DNA from: Trogon surrucura | Taxonomy: Eukaryota > Chordata > Aves > Trogoniformes > Trogonidae | Assembly (NCBI GenBank): GCA_020746105.1 | Contig: CM036619.1 | Coordinates: 10,082,238 to 10,146,237 of the forward strand | Reading direction: 5' to 3' | Length of the DNA stretch: 64,000 nucleotides | Part shown: positions 11,254-23,544 of the stretch, one piece after another | Numbering within the stretch: position 1 is the stretch's first letter | Layout: every line of letters begins with the position of its first letter | Position numbers and translations under genes: made by a program | Notes under the pieces: model-generated | What the model was told of the DNA's origin: nothing | Databases searched by the model: none | What the model saw: only the letters and a program-made list of their open reading frames with translations

Positions 11254-14125
11254 GGAAGCAGTGTCACAATCTGGGAATCTTCACTCGTTTGCCGGCTCTT
11301 CTCACAGCACAAAGGAAAGGGAGGTTAGGGCAGATGCCAGTAGGAAAACATCTGGCACAACACCTGGCAGGACTACAAGGTTGAGATGTGGGTGGCTACA
11401 TCTTCTTGAAGAGGACCTCAGCTTTCAAAAGACTGTAAAAGGCTTCTCAGAACTGTGCAAAAGTCATTTGACAGTAGCAGCGTGATGTAGTCCTCTTGGC
11501 AAAGAGATCCAGATGCTGATTTCATCCAGTCAGCAGATTTCATACTCCTTTCATTGTTTCCTGTGAAATGCAGTTTCTGTCTTTGTCTTCCTGTATTTCA
11601 TTCTGCATCATCTAGCTGCTCCTTTTGGCATTTCTGATTTTTAGCATTCTTAGAGTTACATGTATTTCAGTGATAATCCTTAAAACTCAAGTGTATAGCT
11701 ATCCATTTAATCCGTTTTCTGCCTCCTCTCCTTTTCATCTCTGTAATATAATTCCCTGCCTCCTCTCTTTTCTGCAGGCTGCCAATGCCAAAATAAAGTT
11801 AGGCTTATTACTCTGGTCATACATTTTTAATGAATTTTTGTTTCATGCTCAGTATTCTATTTTTTTAAATAGATTTCCATCTTTCTTTCATGTATTATTA
11901 TTTATAAAGCTTTCTCAGAGGTCTCCCTGCTGAGTCTCTTTGACAGTATGTCTCGGAGAAGTCAAAAGATGCACATTAGCTGGCCAGAAATAAGCCAGTG
12001 CACAAATTGGCTGGTTTCACTGGGCTTGTTGGGAACACAGACGCTCAGTACAGCATCTTCACTTGGCCCATCATGAAACAGAGCTCCTCAGCTCAGTGTT
12101 GGTGGTAGCTCAGGTACGACCAGCTCAGAGTGAGCATGTGTCTCTTCAGCCATCACACAACTACATCCCATTCAGACCCAGTTTATGTTCATTTAGTATT
12201 TTACTTTTGAACCTCTGGCTCTTTGGTTTGCTCTTTCCGAAGAAGCCTGCAAGGGCATTTCTCTCTGAAGTCCTTGGATGAAATCACTTCCCCGTTATGA
12301 TTCTGCATCTTTTATTTCCATTCTTGACTGCAATCAAGAGGGTGCAAAGTCTTTGGATTCTGCCTCTTCTTGCACTTCAGACAAAATAAGCAGCAACCTT
12401 TTCAAGCAGACAAAAGGTTTCACCTTTCCCTGACAGAGAAGAATGTGACAAAAAATTATTCTTTTTTCTTCTCCCCCACCAGTTTTACGCTCAGATATTC
12501 CATTGCATGAAGATCAAATAAATTGGTCAGAAAACTTCAAATATATCACCTTTCATGATGACCTTTTTTTAGCAGCTTGGGTCAAAAATACTCTTTTGTC
12601 AGTGCTTTTCACGACTCCAACGCAGTACTGTTTAATCTACCTCAAGACACCAAAACTAATTTTGAGGGCACTCCATGGACCATAATTAGCCTATACCACA
12701 TCCCTTTTTCCAAAGCCATTCTGTCTTTACAGTTTATTCAGACAGAAGGTGTTATTCAAAAATTCACACTGAAGAGGTTGGGAAACCTGTTTATGGCTTC
12801 ATGTTTTGCCTCCTTCGGACACAAGATTCAAAATAACATCAATGTGAGCAACAAATCTCTCTGCTTTGCATCAGAAGCCATTTGAAACAGCCAGGCTTAG
12901 ATGTTACATAACAAGGAAAAACAGAGGAGAAAAGATTTAAGAGTGTTCTGCAACTGTGTGCAAGAAAAGAAAGATTCTTTAAATATGTAAATGTGGATTT
13001 TTCTATGTACTTTACTTCACACAAAGTGTTTAATCCATAATCTGTTAACATCAAGTTTAAGCTATCCAGGCTGTCTTCTTGAAGTGTAATTTTACAAAAT
13101 CTAGTATCAGTAAGTGCACTTTATGTGGGCAAGCTGTTTTCTCAAAATCAGACAAAAACATTTTAGGAAGAGAACATTGTCACAACATTTTTATTTTTTT
13201 AAAGAAACTAGTATTTCTGGAAATTTCTGCAAGCATATTGTAAATCTGACTGCTCTGTTGGCTTCCCCTTCCAAATTCCACAGTGATATGGAGGACTTTG
13301 TACACAATAGCATCTGACATTTGAATAGCTTGTAAGAGGTTTTGCTGTTAGCATCCCAGCCTCAAACACCCGGCAGTAATTCAATTTCCCAAAAAATTGT
13401 TTAGAAGGAAAACAATTCAAAATTGAGTTGTCTGGAATTATTTTTGGCCTGAACTTGAATCACCTTTGGCATTAAGCATGCCTTTCATTTTGGCGCTTGA
13501 ACTTTGCTGAAGGAGATGGGGAAGAGCACAGGCACAGTGCCACGTTTCAGAACAAAATAACCATTTCACATTACATTCCCACTGCCTGTATCTAATTGCA
13601 TGTGAATATCTAACAGGAAATGGAACAGGATACTCAGCATTCATTGTTTTTAGGAAACAGATAATTGGTAAATTGCTCTTTGCTATAGTTAAAGGAACGA
13701 TTGTTTTACTGGGATGACAAAAACCAACTTGCACCAGGGAGGCCAAAGTAGACTGACAATCTCTGTCCTACTGAGTGAAAATGGAATAATTCTTTCTTCT
13801 TTTTCTTTTTCTTTTCAGTTTTTGCTGTATTTCTTTTGCTATTCTGATGCTCTCGCCTTGTACGTGTATGATTGGTATAGGAAAAAATTTTAACTTCAAA
13901 TAGTGTTAAGATAATTAGCTGTGGTATAGAGTTTTTGCTTATTCCCCAGACAGGATAATGTCATTTATAATAAATTATCAGGTTTAGCCCTACATTACAG
14001 AAATGAGCTATGTTCCTAATGAGCATTTTCCAGTCTTTGAGATAGAAAGAGGCTTTGCACTTTTTGAGCATCTTGAGACAGGAATCTATTTGAATAATGG
14101 TAATCAAGTAGTTCAAAGACAATGT

Positions 14126-14177
14126 TTTTCTTCTTTTTTTTTTTTTGCATACTTCCATGATAAAAAAAAAATGAAGA
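14126..14177. repeat. T-run and A-run imperfect inverted repeat
   Basis: A run of 13 T (14134-14146) and a run of 10 A (14162-14171) are separated by 15 bp and flanked by TTCTTC-like and GAAGAG-like sequence, so the strand can fold back on itself. It is probably low-complexity sequence and not a functional hairpin. Confidence 0.55.
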
Positions 14178-16333
14178 GAGGAAAGAATCTTTCTGAAAAA
14201 AAAAGAAGTTTTCCAAGCAGATACAATATTCTTAACCCCCACCTAATGGCAACTGTTAATGATCTTCCTATGAAACATTCCCCTGTGCAAATTTGTGCTA
14301 GGCTATGCCAAGCACTCAGTGATTATGTTCACTCAGGGTCACATATAAAAGCACAACACTCAAGGTCACACTCCTCTGAGTCTGGAAAATTATTCCTCAG
14401 ATTGCTTTAGCCAAGCTGTCCTCCATGCCCTTCCTCCTCAGTGGCATGAGGGAGGAATGGGAATGTATCTGAAGATGGATGCTCCCTAGTCCACATCGTC
14501 CTGCTCAGGGATCTCAAAAAAGCCCAAGGTCCCAGGCTCTGGAGGAAGAAACATCGAGTCAATTCCAAAAGAGGGCAAGTGCTTTGGATAACATTTACTT
14601 ACTTCCAATGAAGAAATCCTAATTCTAGTGTGGTTAGTGACGCTACATTTGAATACAAAACTTCTTTTTATGCGGGCTTGTTCAACCATTGCTCAGACTG
14701 ATGAGATCCAAAGGTGATGGTTGAGTCCTCACAGGTCCACGACTGACCTGCTTAATCTTTCCTTGTTTCACTGGAGATCATATTCCCACCTAGTTCAATA
14801 AATTACAGAAACAAGTGACTTTTTTTTTTTGCTATTGTCTTTGCAGAACATCAGGAGAAAGAAGTTCATCAGCTGGGCAGCAACTTTCTTGTCTTCTTTA
14901 CACAACATGCCCAGCAAGTGTCGCAGATGTCATTGGAGCAAATGTGGTTTGTGCACCCACCATGGTCCCATTCTAGGAAATGCAGCACTGTTTTCTCAGA
15001 GAATCATCAGAACTTGTCATTTTGCCCACTGTGAGTTTGCTAGTGTTCATCACATTAAAATATAAAACACCTATTAAGGAGTGAAATTCTAATTGAATGA
15101 TACCACTAGGTATGAAAATTCAGAGATGAGCCCAGGGGAAAATTTGAGTAGCTTTGCAGTTCTAAATCATTTCCCTTATAATGAGAAAAGGAAACAATGA
15201 AGAAAAGAGTATGAATGTCTAATAAATATATTATATATTACTTTAAATAGGAATTGTGGGTAGCAAGATTTTATTTTTGCTTTGTACAGTCCTGCATGAG
15301 AATAATAAAATATTTATCTTAGAAAGGAGAAGTGCAATTTAGATTGAAACTTTTGAAGACTGATGTGGAAGATGACAATGAATTTAGTGACACTTTATGG
15401 TCTTAGGCATCTCCAACAGGAGGATAATGAAGCACTTCATTAAATTTTACAATGCCCCTCTCAGGTATTGCTATTAGAGACCATTAAAAAGAAGGTGACT
15501 TGCCCAGAGTAGCACCACATCGGCAATAAACCTCAGAAGTCTGAAGTTTATTCCCTGATCTAACTATAAAGCTGGAACAATGTCAGCCCACTTACCCAGT
15601 CCCTCACCCTGTGGTTTGGCAGCGTTGTCAGACCTTCACATCATCGTGCGTATGGTGGCAATCACACCTTGTTGCTGTCTCTATCTTTAGCCAACTTGGT
15701 GTGTCTGTCTGCTTCCTAAACACCATCTCAGCTGGAGATGAGCTAATTTTTGTGGATTTTGTCCAGACAACACCGAGTTCAGCAATCCTTGTCTGACGTA
15801 TGATTGCCTGGCAGCTAAGAGACAGTGCTGCTGCACAGAGTGAAAGCACTGGCTTTTCTAGTAGCAGCAGCAAACACAAGCAGCTCTGAAAAATTATACA
15901 GATGTCCATATGTTTTTTAAAGATACATTAATCTTTCAGAAAAGTGTTTCTGAAGTTGCATTTGGACTTGGCTTCTGCTAACATCCCATACTGTTAATTG
16001 ATTTTTCTGACCTTCTCAGTCCGCATGAAAAGAGAGCGGCTGGGACTGCTGAGGGAAAGCACTGTTTGCTACCACAAGAGCTGCATGGCCGAGAGCCAGT
16101 GGCACAATTACACCACGTGCCTGGAATGATAATTGAGATATTGCTCCATTCTTTACTTTTAACCTTGATATTAGCACTGATGAAGCCTTCACTTGATAGA
16201 GTGACAGATAAGATGGGCCACAAGGATTTATTATGAAGACCCTATCTAGAAGGTCCTCAGGAGTCACCGCAGTGAGAGTCCACTTAGGTTCACCTGATGA
16301 TAGATTGCCTCTGGGGAAAAAAAATAAAAATCC

Positions 16334-16401
16334 TGTTGTTATTATTATCAATAATTATTGCTGTTGCTGCTGCCCCTACTACTGCTATTACTGTTATTAC
16401 T
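16334..16401 (+). repeat. Imperfect trinucleotide tract (TTA/TGC/TAC units)
   Basis: A run of pyrimidine-rich triplets related by single changes (GTT, ATT, GCT, ACT). It is a decayed microsatellite and gives artificial Leu- or Tyr/Cys-rich open frames on the plus strand. Confidence 0.6.
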
Positions 16402-16886
16402 TCCTGCATCCAGAAAGGACATGGGCAGTGTTAAGGTGGTAGTTTCTACTAAGCAAGGAGCAAGATGGAGAGCAACATCTTGTCCCAGGAGAATTATCTA
16501 CCATTTTTCACTCTTTCCATCACCTGTTTTTACAGCCCACAACTCTGTCCCTCACCACCGGGGCCACAAAACCCCTGGAAAGGCTGAGGACAATTCTAGA
16601 AGTTGGATCTGTAATAAGCAATAAAGTCTTTAGCTGAAAATTGAAATCAGAACTTGGCAGCATCTTTCCCTGGGATTTAGACCCTTTGGAGATCTGTGGT
16701 GCTCAAGTCTGTACAGCACATAATGAAAGACAGTTCCTCTCCTCAAAAATATTACAGTTGAAGCTTCAGAGGGGAGGCTTAAGAACGGGAAATACATGCT
16801 GGGTAATAATAATCAAGGACACAAAATGAGATCATCAAGAGAGGAAAAATTCTTTGCTTTATAATCAGAAATGAGGCAGATGGGGG

Positions 16887-17044
16887 TCATAGAATCATAG
16901 AACAGTTTCAGTTGGAAGAGATCTTCAAGATCATTGAGTACAGCCTTTGTCCGAGACCTATCAACACCACTAAACCATGTCCCTCAGCACAACGTCTACC
17001 CTTCTCTTAAACACCTTCTGGAATGGTGACTCAATTGCCTCCCA
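16887..17044 (-). mobile_element. CR1 LINE 3' fragment, minus
   Basis: Starts TCATAGAATCATAGAA, the complement of the CR1 terminal repeat, followed by the CR1 3' UTR (TTGGAAGAGATCTTCAAGATC) and the diagnostic ACTAAACCATGTCCCT segment. It is 5'-truncated near GGTGACTC and differs from typical copies at many sites, so it is fairly old. It holds no reverse transcriptase motif. Confidence 0.85.
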
Positions 17045-17956
17045 ACAAGGTCAACAGTGGTGAGATGGCAAAGCATTACATATATATCAGGACTGGAAAA
17101 AGACTTCTAGATTTCAGTATTCTTACTTTTCAGAGGTTTTTTTTTTCCTTATGTTTCTTTGGTTTGTGGATTTGTTGGGTTTTTTTCAGGGTTATTTTTG
17201 TTTTGACACTTTGGGGGTTTTTTTATGTAGAAGCCCCAAGTCTATTTCTTTTTAATTTTCACTTTTCTTCAGACAGGATATTTTGCCTTTTAGGTAATGA
17301 GGTCTTTTTTCCCAGTAAATCCCCAAGTTTTTTTTCTATCTTTAGGTTTAATATGTGTCAAAACTACTTCTCTGTTAGTTTAACCCTTTTATTCACCTTG
17401 GTGTATCCTTTAACCAATATTTTACACCTTTCAAACACATATCGTGGGTAGAAGGGTGATAATTTTTAAGCCCAAATTTACCACAAGAAGACAGTCCAAA
17501 TGTAATAACAAAATAATTTAATAACCATACACACAACACCAATTGCAAATAAAAGCCTCTGAGGCAACATGAGTCATAACGATCCATTACTTGCCGTCCT
17601 TTGTTTTTTTCTTCTTCTGTCTTCCACAATTAAATCCTAATGGTCACGAAGAGGTTCTCTGGGCCTTTTCCCAATGTGATTTTTCTCAAAAGCATCTACG
17701 AGTGCTCATGCAGTATTATTGTTCACAACATCCATATAAGCTGCCCCATCCAATGTAGTATTTTACTGCTGGTTGGAGCAGGTTTAAAGTGCTCTTTACC
17801 AATTACTCTTTGAGCAAGGTCAGGGAAGAGATGTTTATAGAGATGTACTGCTCTGTAGGGAGGGATGCAGCCGCAAATGTTGGGGGGGCAGAGCAGCATT
17901 TCTGCTCTTCCCATTGGACTGTGAGCAGCACTGAGTGCTGCTGATGCAGAGATAGT
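17045..17956. other. Unique noncoding DNA, T-rich
   Basis: A T-rich segment (17134-17340) gives a 142-codon open frame full of Phe and Leu, which composition alone explains. No repeat family recognised. Confidence 0.65.
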
Positions 17957-18038
17957 GGTGGATCTGGCAGTGATACATTAACAGTTGGACTCAATGTTCT
18001 TAAAGGTCTTTTCCAACCTAAATGATTATATGATTCTA
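17957..18038 (+). mobile_element. CR1 LINE 3' tail, plus
   Basis: Reads GTGGATCTGGCAGTG, then CAGTTGGACTCAATGTTCTT, then TCTTTTCCAACCTAAATGAT and a decayed ATGATTCTA terminal repeat. This is the last 80 bp of a CR1 copy; the body is missing because of 5' truncation. Confidence 0.85.
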
Positions 18039-18054
18039 AATCCCATTAAACTAC

Positions 18055-20607
18055 TGCGTTTTCTTCCTTTTCTTCTCCCTCCTCCAGGAATTTTTCCAGC
18101 AGCAAGTTAGGGATCAACGTGTGCAGTTCATGTGTGGAGATATCTTTGGGTTTGCACTGAGGTTCAGAGCAGCTACTATCAAGAAGGAATCTCCCAGCAA
18201 CCTCCTGACCCCTTCTCTCACTGTCTCATCTCTGCTAGGCTTCAGAAGCTGTAAATTTCCACTCCCAAATGACAAGGGAGCTGAGTGAGGATTGCTGGTT
18301 TGACTACTCCTTTTGGAGAAAAAGAAATAAGGAAAGAATACTAAAGAAGCATCCATACGTCCATATGATGCCAACATCAATTAATTAGGAAGAGGGACTA
18401 GTTTTGATTTGTCCACATAGGGTAGCACTGACAATTTTTTCTTCATTAAACAATCACCAACAAAATGTTGAGACTTCTAGATGGGATGTGAAGGAAAATT
18501 CAGGGGTTTAATACACAGAAAAGAGAAAATTCAACATTGTTATGGACTCAGTCTGGCATAACACACATAGCTCAGTTCAGTATAAGCACAAGAGTTGAAG
18601 TTCAGACTGACACTCCATGCTTCGCTCATCATTACGGCTCTCACCGAGCCACAGCCTACCATCATTTCTGCAGTACAGCCAACCTCAATACTTTTTATTA
18701 CTTTGCACGTTATTTCATTTTTTTTCTTAAAGACTCTGCTCCTGGAAACATTCATTGCACAAGAATCCTAGCTTTCTCTTGAAGAAAATTAAGTTTCCAG
18801 ACCTCAGTGCTGCAGTACAAGGCTTGGAAAACATGAATCTTAGCCAAATCTAAAAGCCTCAGAAACCAGAAGGAAACTCAAAGGAATCCAACCATCTCTC
18901 TCCCTCTCCCTCTCCCAACCCCCCCCCCCCCCCCCCCCCCCTTTCTCTCTCTCATTTAAACACCTCTTTGCTTTTAAACCTGTCACATAATCATTCTAAT
19001 ACCCTTTATGGATTCCCTTGAGGCTGATTTCCCCTTCCATGTTCGATTGTGTGAGCTGGGCAGAAAGACTCTAAGTATTTAGCAAATGCACGTGAGTCAG
19101 GAACAGCAGCTATGTAACCATTAATAAGTGAGGCAGAGGTGTCTCCAGGATGTAAATCCAATGGCTTTCTGGGGATGTTTCCATTGTCTGTAGCCTAAGC
19201 CTTCTGATGACCATGACTCTAATCTAGACATATTAATTAAATGCCTAAACTCAGGTTGGATGAATCCAGGATGAATCTTCATATTTCCAACAGCTGTCTC
19301 TTGAAAATGCGTGGACTGCAGAGATATTTACTGAAATCATGAAGTGATTCAGTTCTAAGTGACTACCTAAGCCTAGTCACAGGAGAGTGTAGATAATCTA
19401 CTACCAAAATACATATTCCATTTTTCAAAATGTGTCATATGGATTAAAATATCAGCCATGTTCATTCCTTGTGCCTGCAGGAGTACACAGCGGTATGCAA
19501 AAACAGCAAATAATTTTCTTCAAAGGGGAAAAACCGCTTACAGGTCTTCCTACAGAGGTGTCTTAAAAAAGAGTCCTTTTAAATGCGTATTTCAAATCAT
19601 AAACTATGGTGGTGGTTTGAAGGATATTCAGTATCCCTCACAACAAGGAGCAGGGACTTTGACTCAGAGGTCACTAAGATAGCAAAAATATGCTTTCTGC
19701 TGCTCTTCATGAAAATATCTAAAATATCTCCTTGTGCACAGACTCTTTTCAGACTTGCTGAGTCATCAGAATTCGGCAGTGGTTCCTTCCACATAGGCCG
19801 TGCCCTGGGCAGCAGATGCAGAGATTGACTAAACTAGTTCCACCCTGAATATTTGTGGTTCCAAATACTGGAAACAAGAACCATGTGTGTCTCCACACTC
19901 AAGAGCCGAGGAGAAGAAGGTAGACATAGCCCTATGCGATGTTGGTAGGTGGGAGTTAAAACATGAGGAAAACAGGTTGCAGAGGAGGGTGGTGTGTCTA
20001 GAGACAGAGGGCAATGCAGAGATGCAAACAAACAGCAATCAAAAGGCTGAACAGAAGCAAAAGACTTTCCAAAACCTGAAGTTTGGAAATACCAGACTTA
20101 AAATTGCCAGGGCAACCAAAATTGGCCCCACTGTGTGCATAAGTTTTATGATATGGTCTTTAATTAGATGACCACATACCATTTTTCCATGTTGCCTGAA
20201 GATTGTATCCAGTGCAAAGACAGTGTTGAGCACAAAGGCTGTTGTCCCCAGCAGTTCCCCTCATACAGGAGGGGACAGCTGTGGGGACAGCAGTGCAGAG
20301 CTGTGCAAACAGCAGCAAAGATGCTGCCACAGTTGAGGAAATCAAAACCTCAGATTTAGCAAGGCAGGGCACTTCCCCTGTCCTCTGACACCATATGAGG
20401 AAAACATCGATTCCTGTATTTTTGCAGCTGGTCACTAATCCATGTTTTTTCATTGGATATGTGGCTTAATGCTCCCAAGTCTGGAGAGGAATGTACGCAC
20501 CTGAAGCCCACAGATGCTACGCACTGGGGGAGCCTGACGCATGAGGCTGACCCTCCTCCAGTACCCCACTCCACATTACAGCAGGCTTCAGACAAATCTA
20601 GAGATGC
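18055..20607. other. Unique noncoding DNA
   Basis: Apart from the polypyrimidine tract at 18892-18953, no bounded repeat or gene is visible. Open frames stay below 100 codons and have no recognisable domain. Confidence 0.65.
18892..18953 (+). repeat. Polypyrimidine tract with 23 consecutive C
   Basis: TCTCCC units lead into an uninterrupted run of C (18919-18941) and then TTTCTCTCTCTC. The complementary strand is a long G run that can form a G-quadruplex, and the C strand an i-motif. Long homopolymers of this sort are also common assembly and sequencing trouble spots, so the exact length is uncertain. Confidence 0.95.
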
Positions 20608-20843
20608 ATCAGTTCAGACTGGACATTAGGAAGTAGTTCTTCCCCATGAGGGTGGTGAGACACTGGCACAGGTTGCCCAGAAATGTGGTGGAAGCCCCAT
20701 CCCTGGAAGCTTTTAAGGCCAGACTGGGTGGGGCTCTGAGCAGGCTGATCTAGTGGAGGATGTTCCTGCCCATGGCGGGGGGGGGGTTGGAACTAGATGA
20801 TCTTTAAGGTCCCTTCCAACCCTGACAGTTCTATGATTCTATG
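20608..20843 (+). mobile_element. CR1 LINE 3' fragment, plus
   Basis: Contains the end of the CR1 ORF2 (TTCAGACTGGACATTAGGAA, AGGTTGCCCAGAAATGTGGT) and the 3' UTR (GTTGGAACTAGATGATCTTT), ending CTATGATTCTATG. A run of ten G (20777-20786) replaces the usual shorter G run before TTGGAAC. It is 5'-truncated and not coding. Confidence 0.92.
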
Positions 20844-22017
20844 TCCTTCTAGGACATGCTCATAGAAGCACCAGAGAAAAGTAGTAATTTCAAGTCACTT
20901 GAAGGCTGGATGGTGCACCTTCAGTGCTGGGGTCACAAGTTGCCCACAGCAGATAAACTAGCTCCTCTGGCTTGGCTGAGAATCAGCACAGGGACCTCAT
21001 CCACACATGCATGGGGTTGGAGAAGAGGCTGCACGGCCATTGGTGTTACCTCTCCTTTTGCAAGCACCTTCCTGCTATTGCTGGGCTCAAACATGCCAAC
21101 AACCAGAGGGTGACCAAGCCCAGTTTCTCCTGTAGTATTTTGTCCCTCCTTTTTTCAAACTGGTAGCTTTTAAATGAGGACTTCTCCTCACTGCCTTTTT
21201 TACACGAGACATGATTTTAGTATCGGTTTTTAAGTCCTCTCACAATCCAAGGAAAACCATTGAAAGTACTCCCATGTCTTTACTACGTCACAACTGTTAA
21301 AACGATATCAGTACTGTCCTTTCAATTTCTGTTCAGCTCTGGCACTACAGGAGCACTCTGGATGCACACACGATCATTTGTGAAGGCACTTTTTTGCTGA
21401 CCCAAGGAGGAGTTCGTTATTTTGGACCTTCCGTTTAAATGTTAGCACAAAGAAAAATGAAGGAGAATCAGAAAGCAAGCAAGCAACTCGCACAGCAAAA
21501 TAGATTTCAAGCAGAAATGACTCAGCCATTTTCCGCTTAAACACAAACACATACACAAAAATATCCCTGCCACATTATGCAGAAATCACCCTTATTTCAG
21601 CTGGAAAAATAAAGAGCTGCTGAAGCATGATGAAAGCAAACAGAGCCAGCCAGCTTCTGTGCCGAATCCACTGCGCTGCCCTCTCTCTCTGCTCTCCCCT
21701 TCTGTGGTTTAAATCTGACCAAAAGAAAAGGGTTTTGAAAATTGAGAGGGGAGGGGGATCATTCCAGGCCTGAAACCAGACTTTTGCTGCCAAGTTTCAG
21801 CCGGAAGCGGTTTGTTACAGCTGAGATATGAAAATCTGGGAAGAAAAGAGGCTGGTAGAGAGAGTAGGGAGGGAGACAGAGGGAATTATGGAAAGGCAGG
21901 CACAACCTTCGCTTCAGAAGAGCTAGTGGGTGATGCTGGAGTCTCTCACAGGTAGAAAACTCTTGCTTGCAAAAGGATGAGACACCTTCCAAAAGAAACA
22001 AGAAAATTTCATGAGAT

Positions 22018-22038
22018 CTTTTCTTTCTTTCTTTCTTT
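22018..22038 (+). repeat. Short (CTTT)n microsatellite
   Basis: Five CTTT-type units in a row, with no repeat body attached. Confidence 0.9.
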
Positions 22039-22117
22039 GGCAATTATTGAAGGTCCCCTTCAAAAGTTCAGTAAGTCCAAAGCCAGTAGGTATCAACTCC
22101 ATAAAAATTGCTACATA

Positions 22118-22213
22118 AAATAATTTCCCATGTTTATTATGTTCTCTATTAAATGTTAAAAAGCTATTACGTGAAAAAAAGTTATTATGTTCTCTATTAA
22201 ATATTAAAAAGCT
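22118..22213 (+). repeat. 48-bp tandem duplication
   Basis: TTATTATGTTCTCTATTAAA begins at 22134 and again at 22182, exactly 48 bp apart. The matching 32-bp cores (22134-22165 and 22182-22213) differ at one base (AAATGTT versus AAATATT). The remainder of the unit is less well matched, so the 5' border is approximate. This is a recent local duplication and not a known element. Confidence 0.85.
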
Positions 22214-23092
22214 GGGCTTGCCTACCTCAGACCAGTGGCTCAAACACCAAGCATTAATCATCTTACGACTATTTAAATGCAATTATCTTTTTGTTTTTCA
22301 GGACTTCTCTGATGTCCCAGGTTTATGTACAAGCACTGAAGCAGAAAAATGTGACATAGACATAGGGTAGTTTTAAAGAAACTTGACCAAAACCGTGTGA
22401 AAACTTTTGGCAGATGGAGGACCCATGTCTCATCACAAAGGCCAGAGCTGTGCATTTCTTATCACTGCTCTGACCTTAGGACAGTGTTTCCCAACCTTGT
22501 TAATTAAAGGGCACAGTGTTTATTTGGAAACATAACACAAAATATACGAAGAAAAATGCTCACAGAAAGTTTGTTGCAATGTTGTATCAGGTTTTTTTAT
22601 TTCCAACTGAATAAAAAACAGATTAAATGTTAAACATTCGTTACTTTTACTTTGATTTGCTCACTTGACAATTTCTGTATAGGAGGATTTTGGATGGGTG
22701 GGAATAGGTTTTACAACATTTTTGGAAATGCCTCCCAATACTCCGCACCAATTAGCCTTGCAAAACAGTGTTTCTCTAGCATAAACTGCTTCCTAGAGAG
22801 CTCGAGGTTGACCCATGCTGTCCACACCGTTATGCCCTCACTCTGACTGACAGAAAACACCACAGTGTGGGAAAACAGCAGTGCTATCTTCAAGCTATTT
22901 ATATCTTTGGTTTTGTGTCTTATACCACTAAACATGACAGCGTCCATGATTTAGGTAGAGGTTTACCAGAGATCAGCTACCAGAGGTCACTGAACAGTCA
23001 TCGGTGATATCACCTATGATGGGAGGATTATAGAAAAATTAGCAGATGATTGTATTCAAACAGAGGTAAAGATACTGATTAATTACATGGAT

Positions 23093-23544
23093 TGTTAAGC
23101 TATTCTTTGATAGTAGTTGAGCATTGTAGAAACCCATTGGAGCAGTTCAAGACCAGTTGATACCAGTTCCGCAGTTTGGATGGAAGCCGAAAGATGACTG
23201 AGTCTGCGCAAGGAGCTAAAGGTGAAAAGTGCATAGCGAGAAAGACTACGAGCCTTCCACTAGAAGACCCCCAACAACCATCACCAGGAGGCACTATGCA
23301 GGCACAGACAGGAGGAGATTACAGAAGCGACTCATTCTAATACGAAGCGGGACAGGTTATTCATATGTATAGGTGTATTGCGAAACTTTATGAATATGTA
23401 AGACTTTAATGTAAATAGTTAAGACAAGTGCTGCGTTGAGGCACACACAGCTTTGACGGATTACCGCATGTGCATCCAACACTGAAATAAACATACCTGC
23501 TTTACAATCTAATTGATTGTGGAGTCTGCATTGCGCAAATCAAC
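23093..23544 (+). mobile_element. ERV solo LTR, plus sense, CpG-rich
   Basis: Starts TGTTAAGCTATTC and ends near GCGCAAATCAAC. An AATAAA (23486-23491) followed by CATACCTGCTTTACAAT and a short U5-like stretch (GATTGTGGAGTCTGCATTGC) is laid out as at the end of an avian ERV LTR. It holds about 13 CpG in 452 bp, far more than the flanks, which suits a recently inserted provirus-derived sequence. No internal retroviral sequence or second LTR flanks it. Borders are uncertain by a few bases because no clean target-site duplication was found. ERVK-like origin is an inference. Confidence 0.65.
23486..23491 (+). promoter_or_regulatory. Polyadenylation signal of the 23093-23544 LTR
   Basis: AATAAA about 55 bp before the inferred LTR 3' end, the usual place for an LTR polyadenylation signal. 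Confidence 0.5.

Larger units (their letters stand above)
8869..16886. other. Unique noncoding DNA with A/T tracts
   Basis: No supported gene. The longest open frames are about 135 codons and low in complexity or without domains. One stretch at 14821-14846 looks like a splice acceptor (long T-run then TTTGCAG) and is followed by an open frame to 15065, but the peptide is unfamiliar and no partner donor can be defended. Low-complexity pieces are listed separately. Confidence 0.65.
20844..23092. other. Unique noncoding DNA with small local repeats
   Basis: No supported gene. Contains a short CTTT microsatellite (22018-22038), the 48-bp duplication (22118-22213) and a possible hAT-type terminal motif near 22482. 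Open frames reach about 119 codons only across the duplicated low-complexity part. Confidence 0.6.

Noticed and set aside
14821-15065. A possible exon behind a strong polypyrimidine-AG acceptor
   Set aside because: The peptide is unfamiliar, the frame ends in an ordinary stop, and no supporting exon or polyadenylation context was found. T-runs followed by CAG are common by chance.
17023-17451. A 142-codon plus-strand open frame rich in Phe and Leu
   Set aside because: It lies in T-rich sequence and partly inside the CR1 tail at 16887-17044; composition alone produces it.
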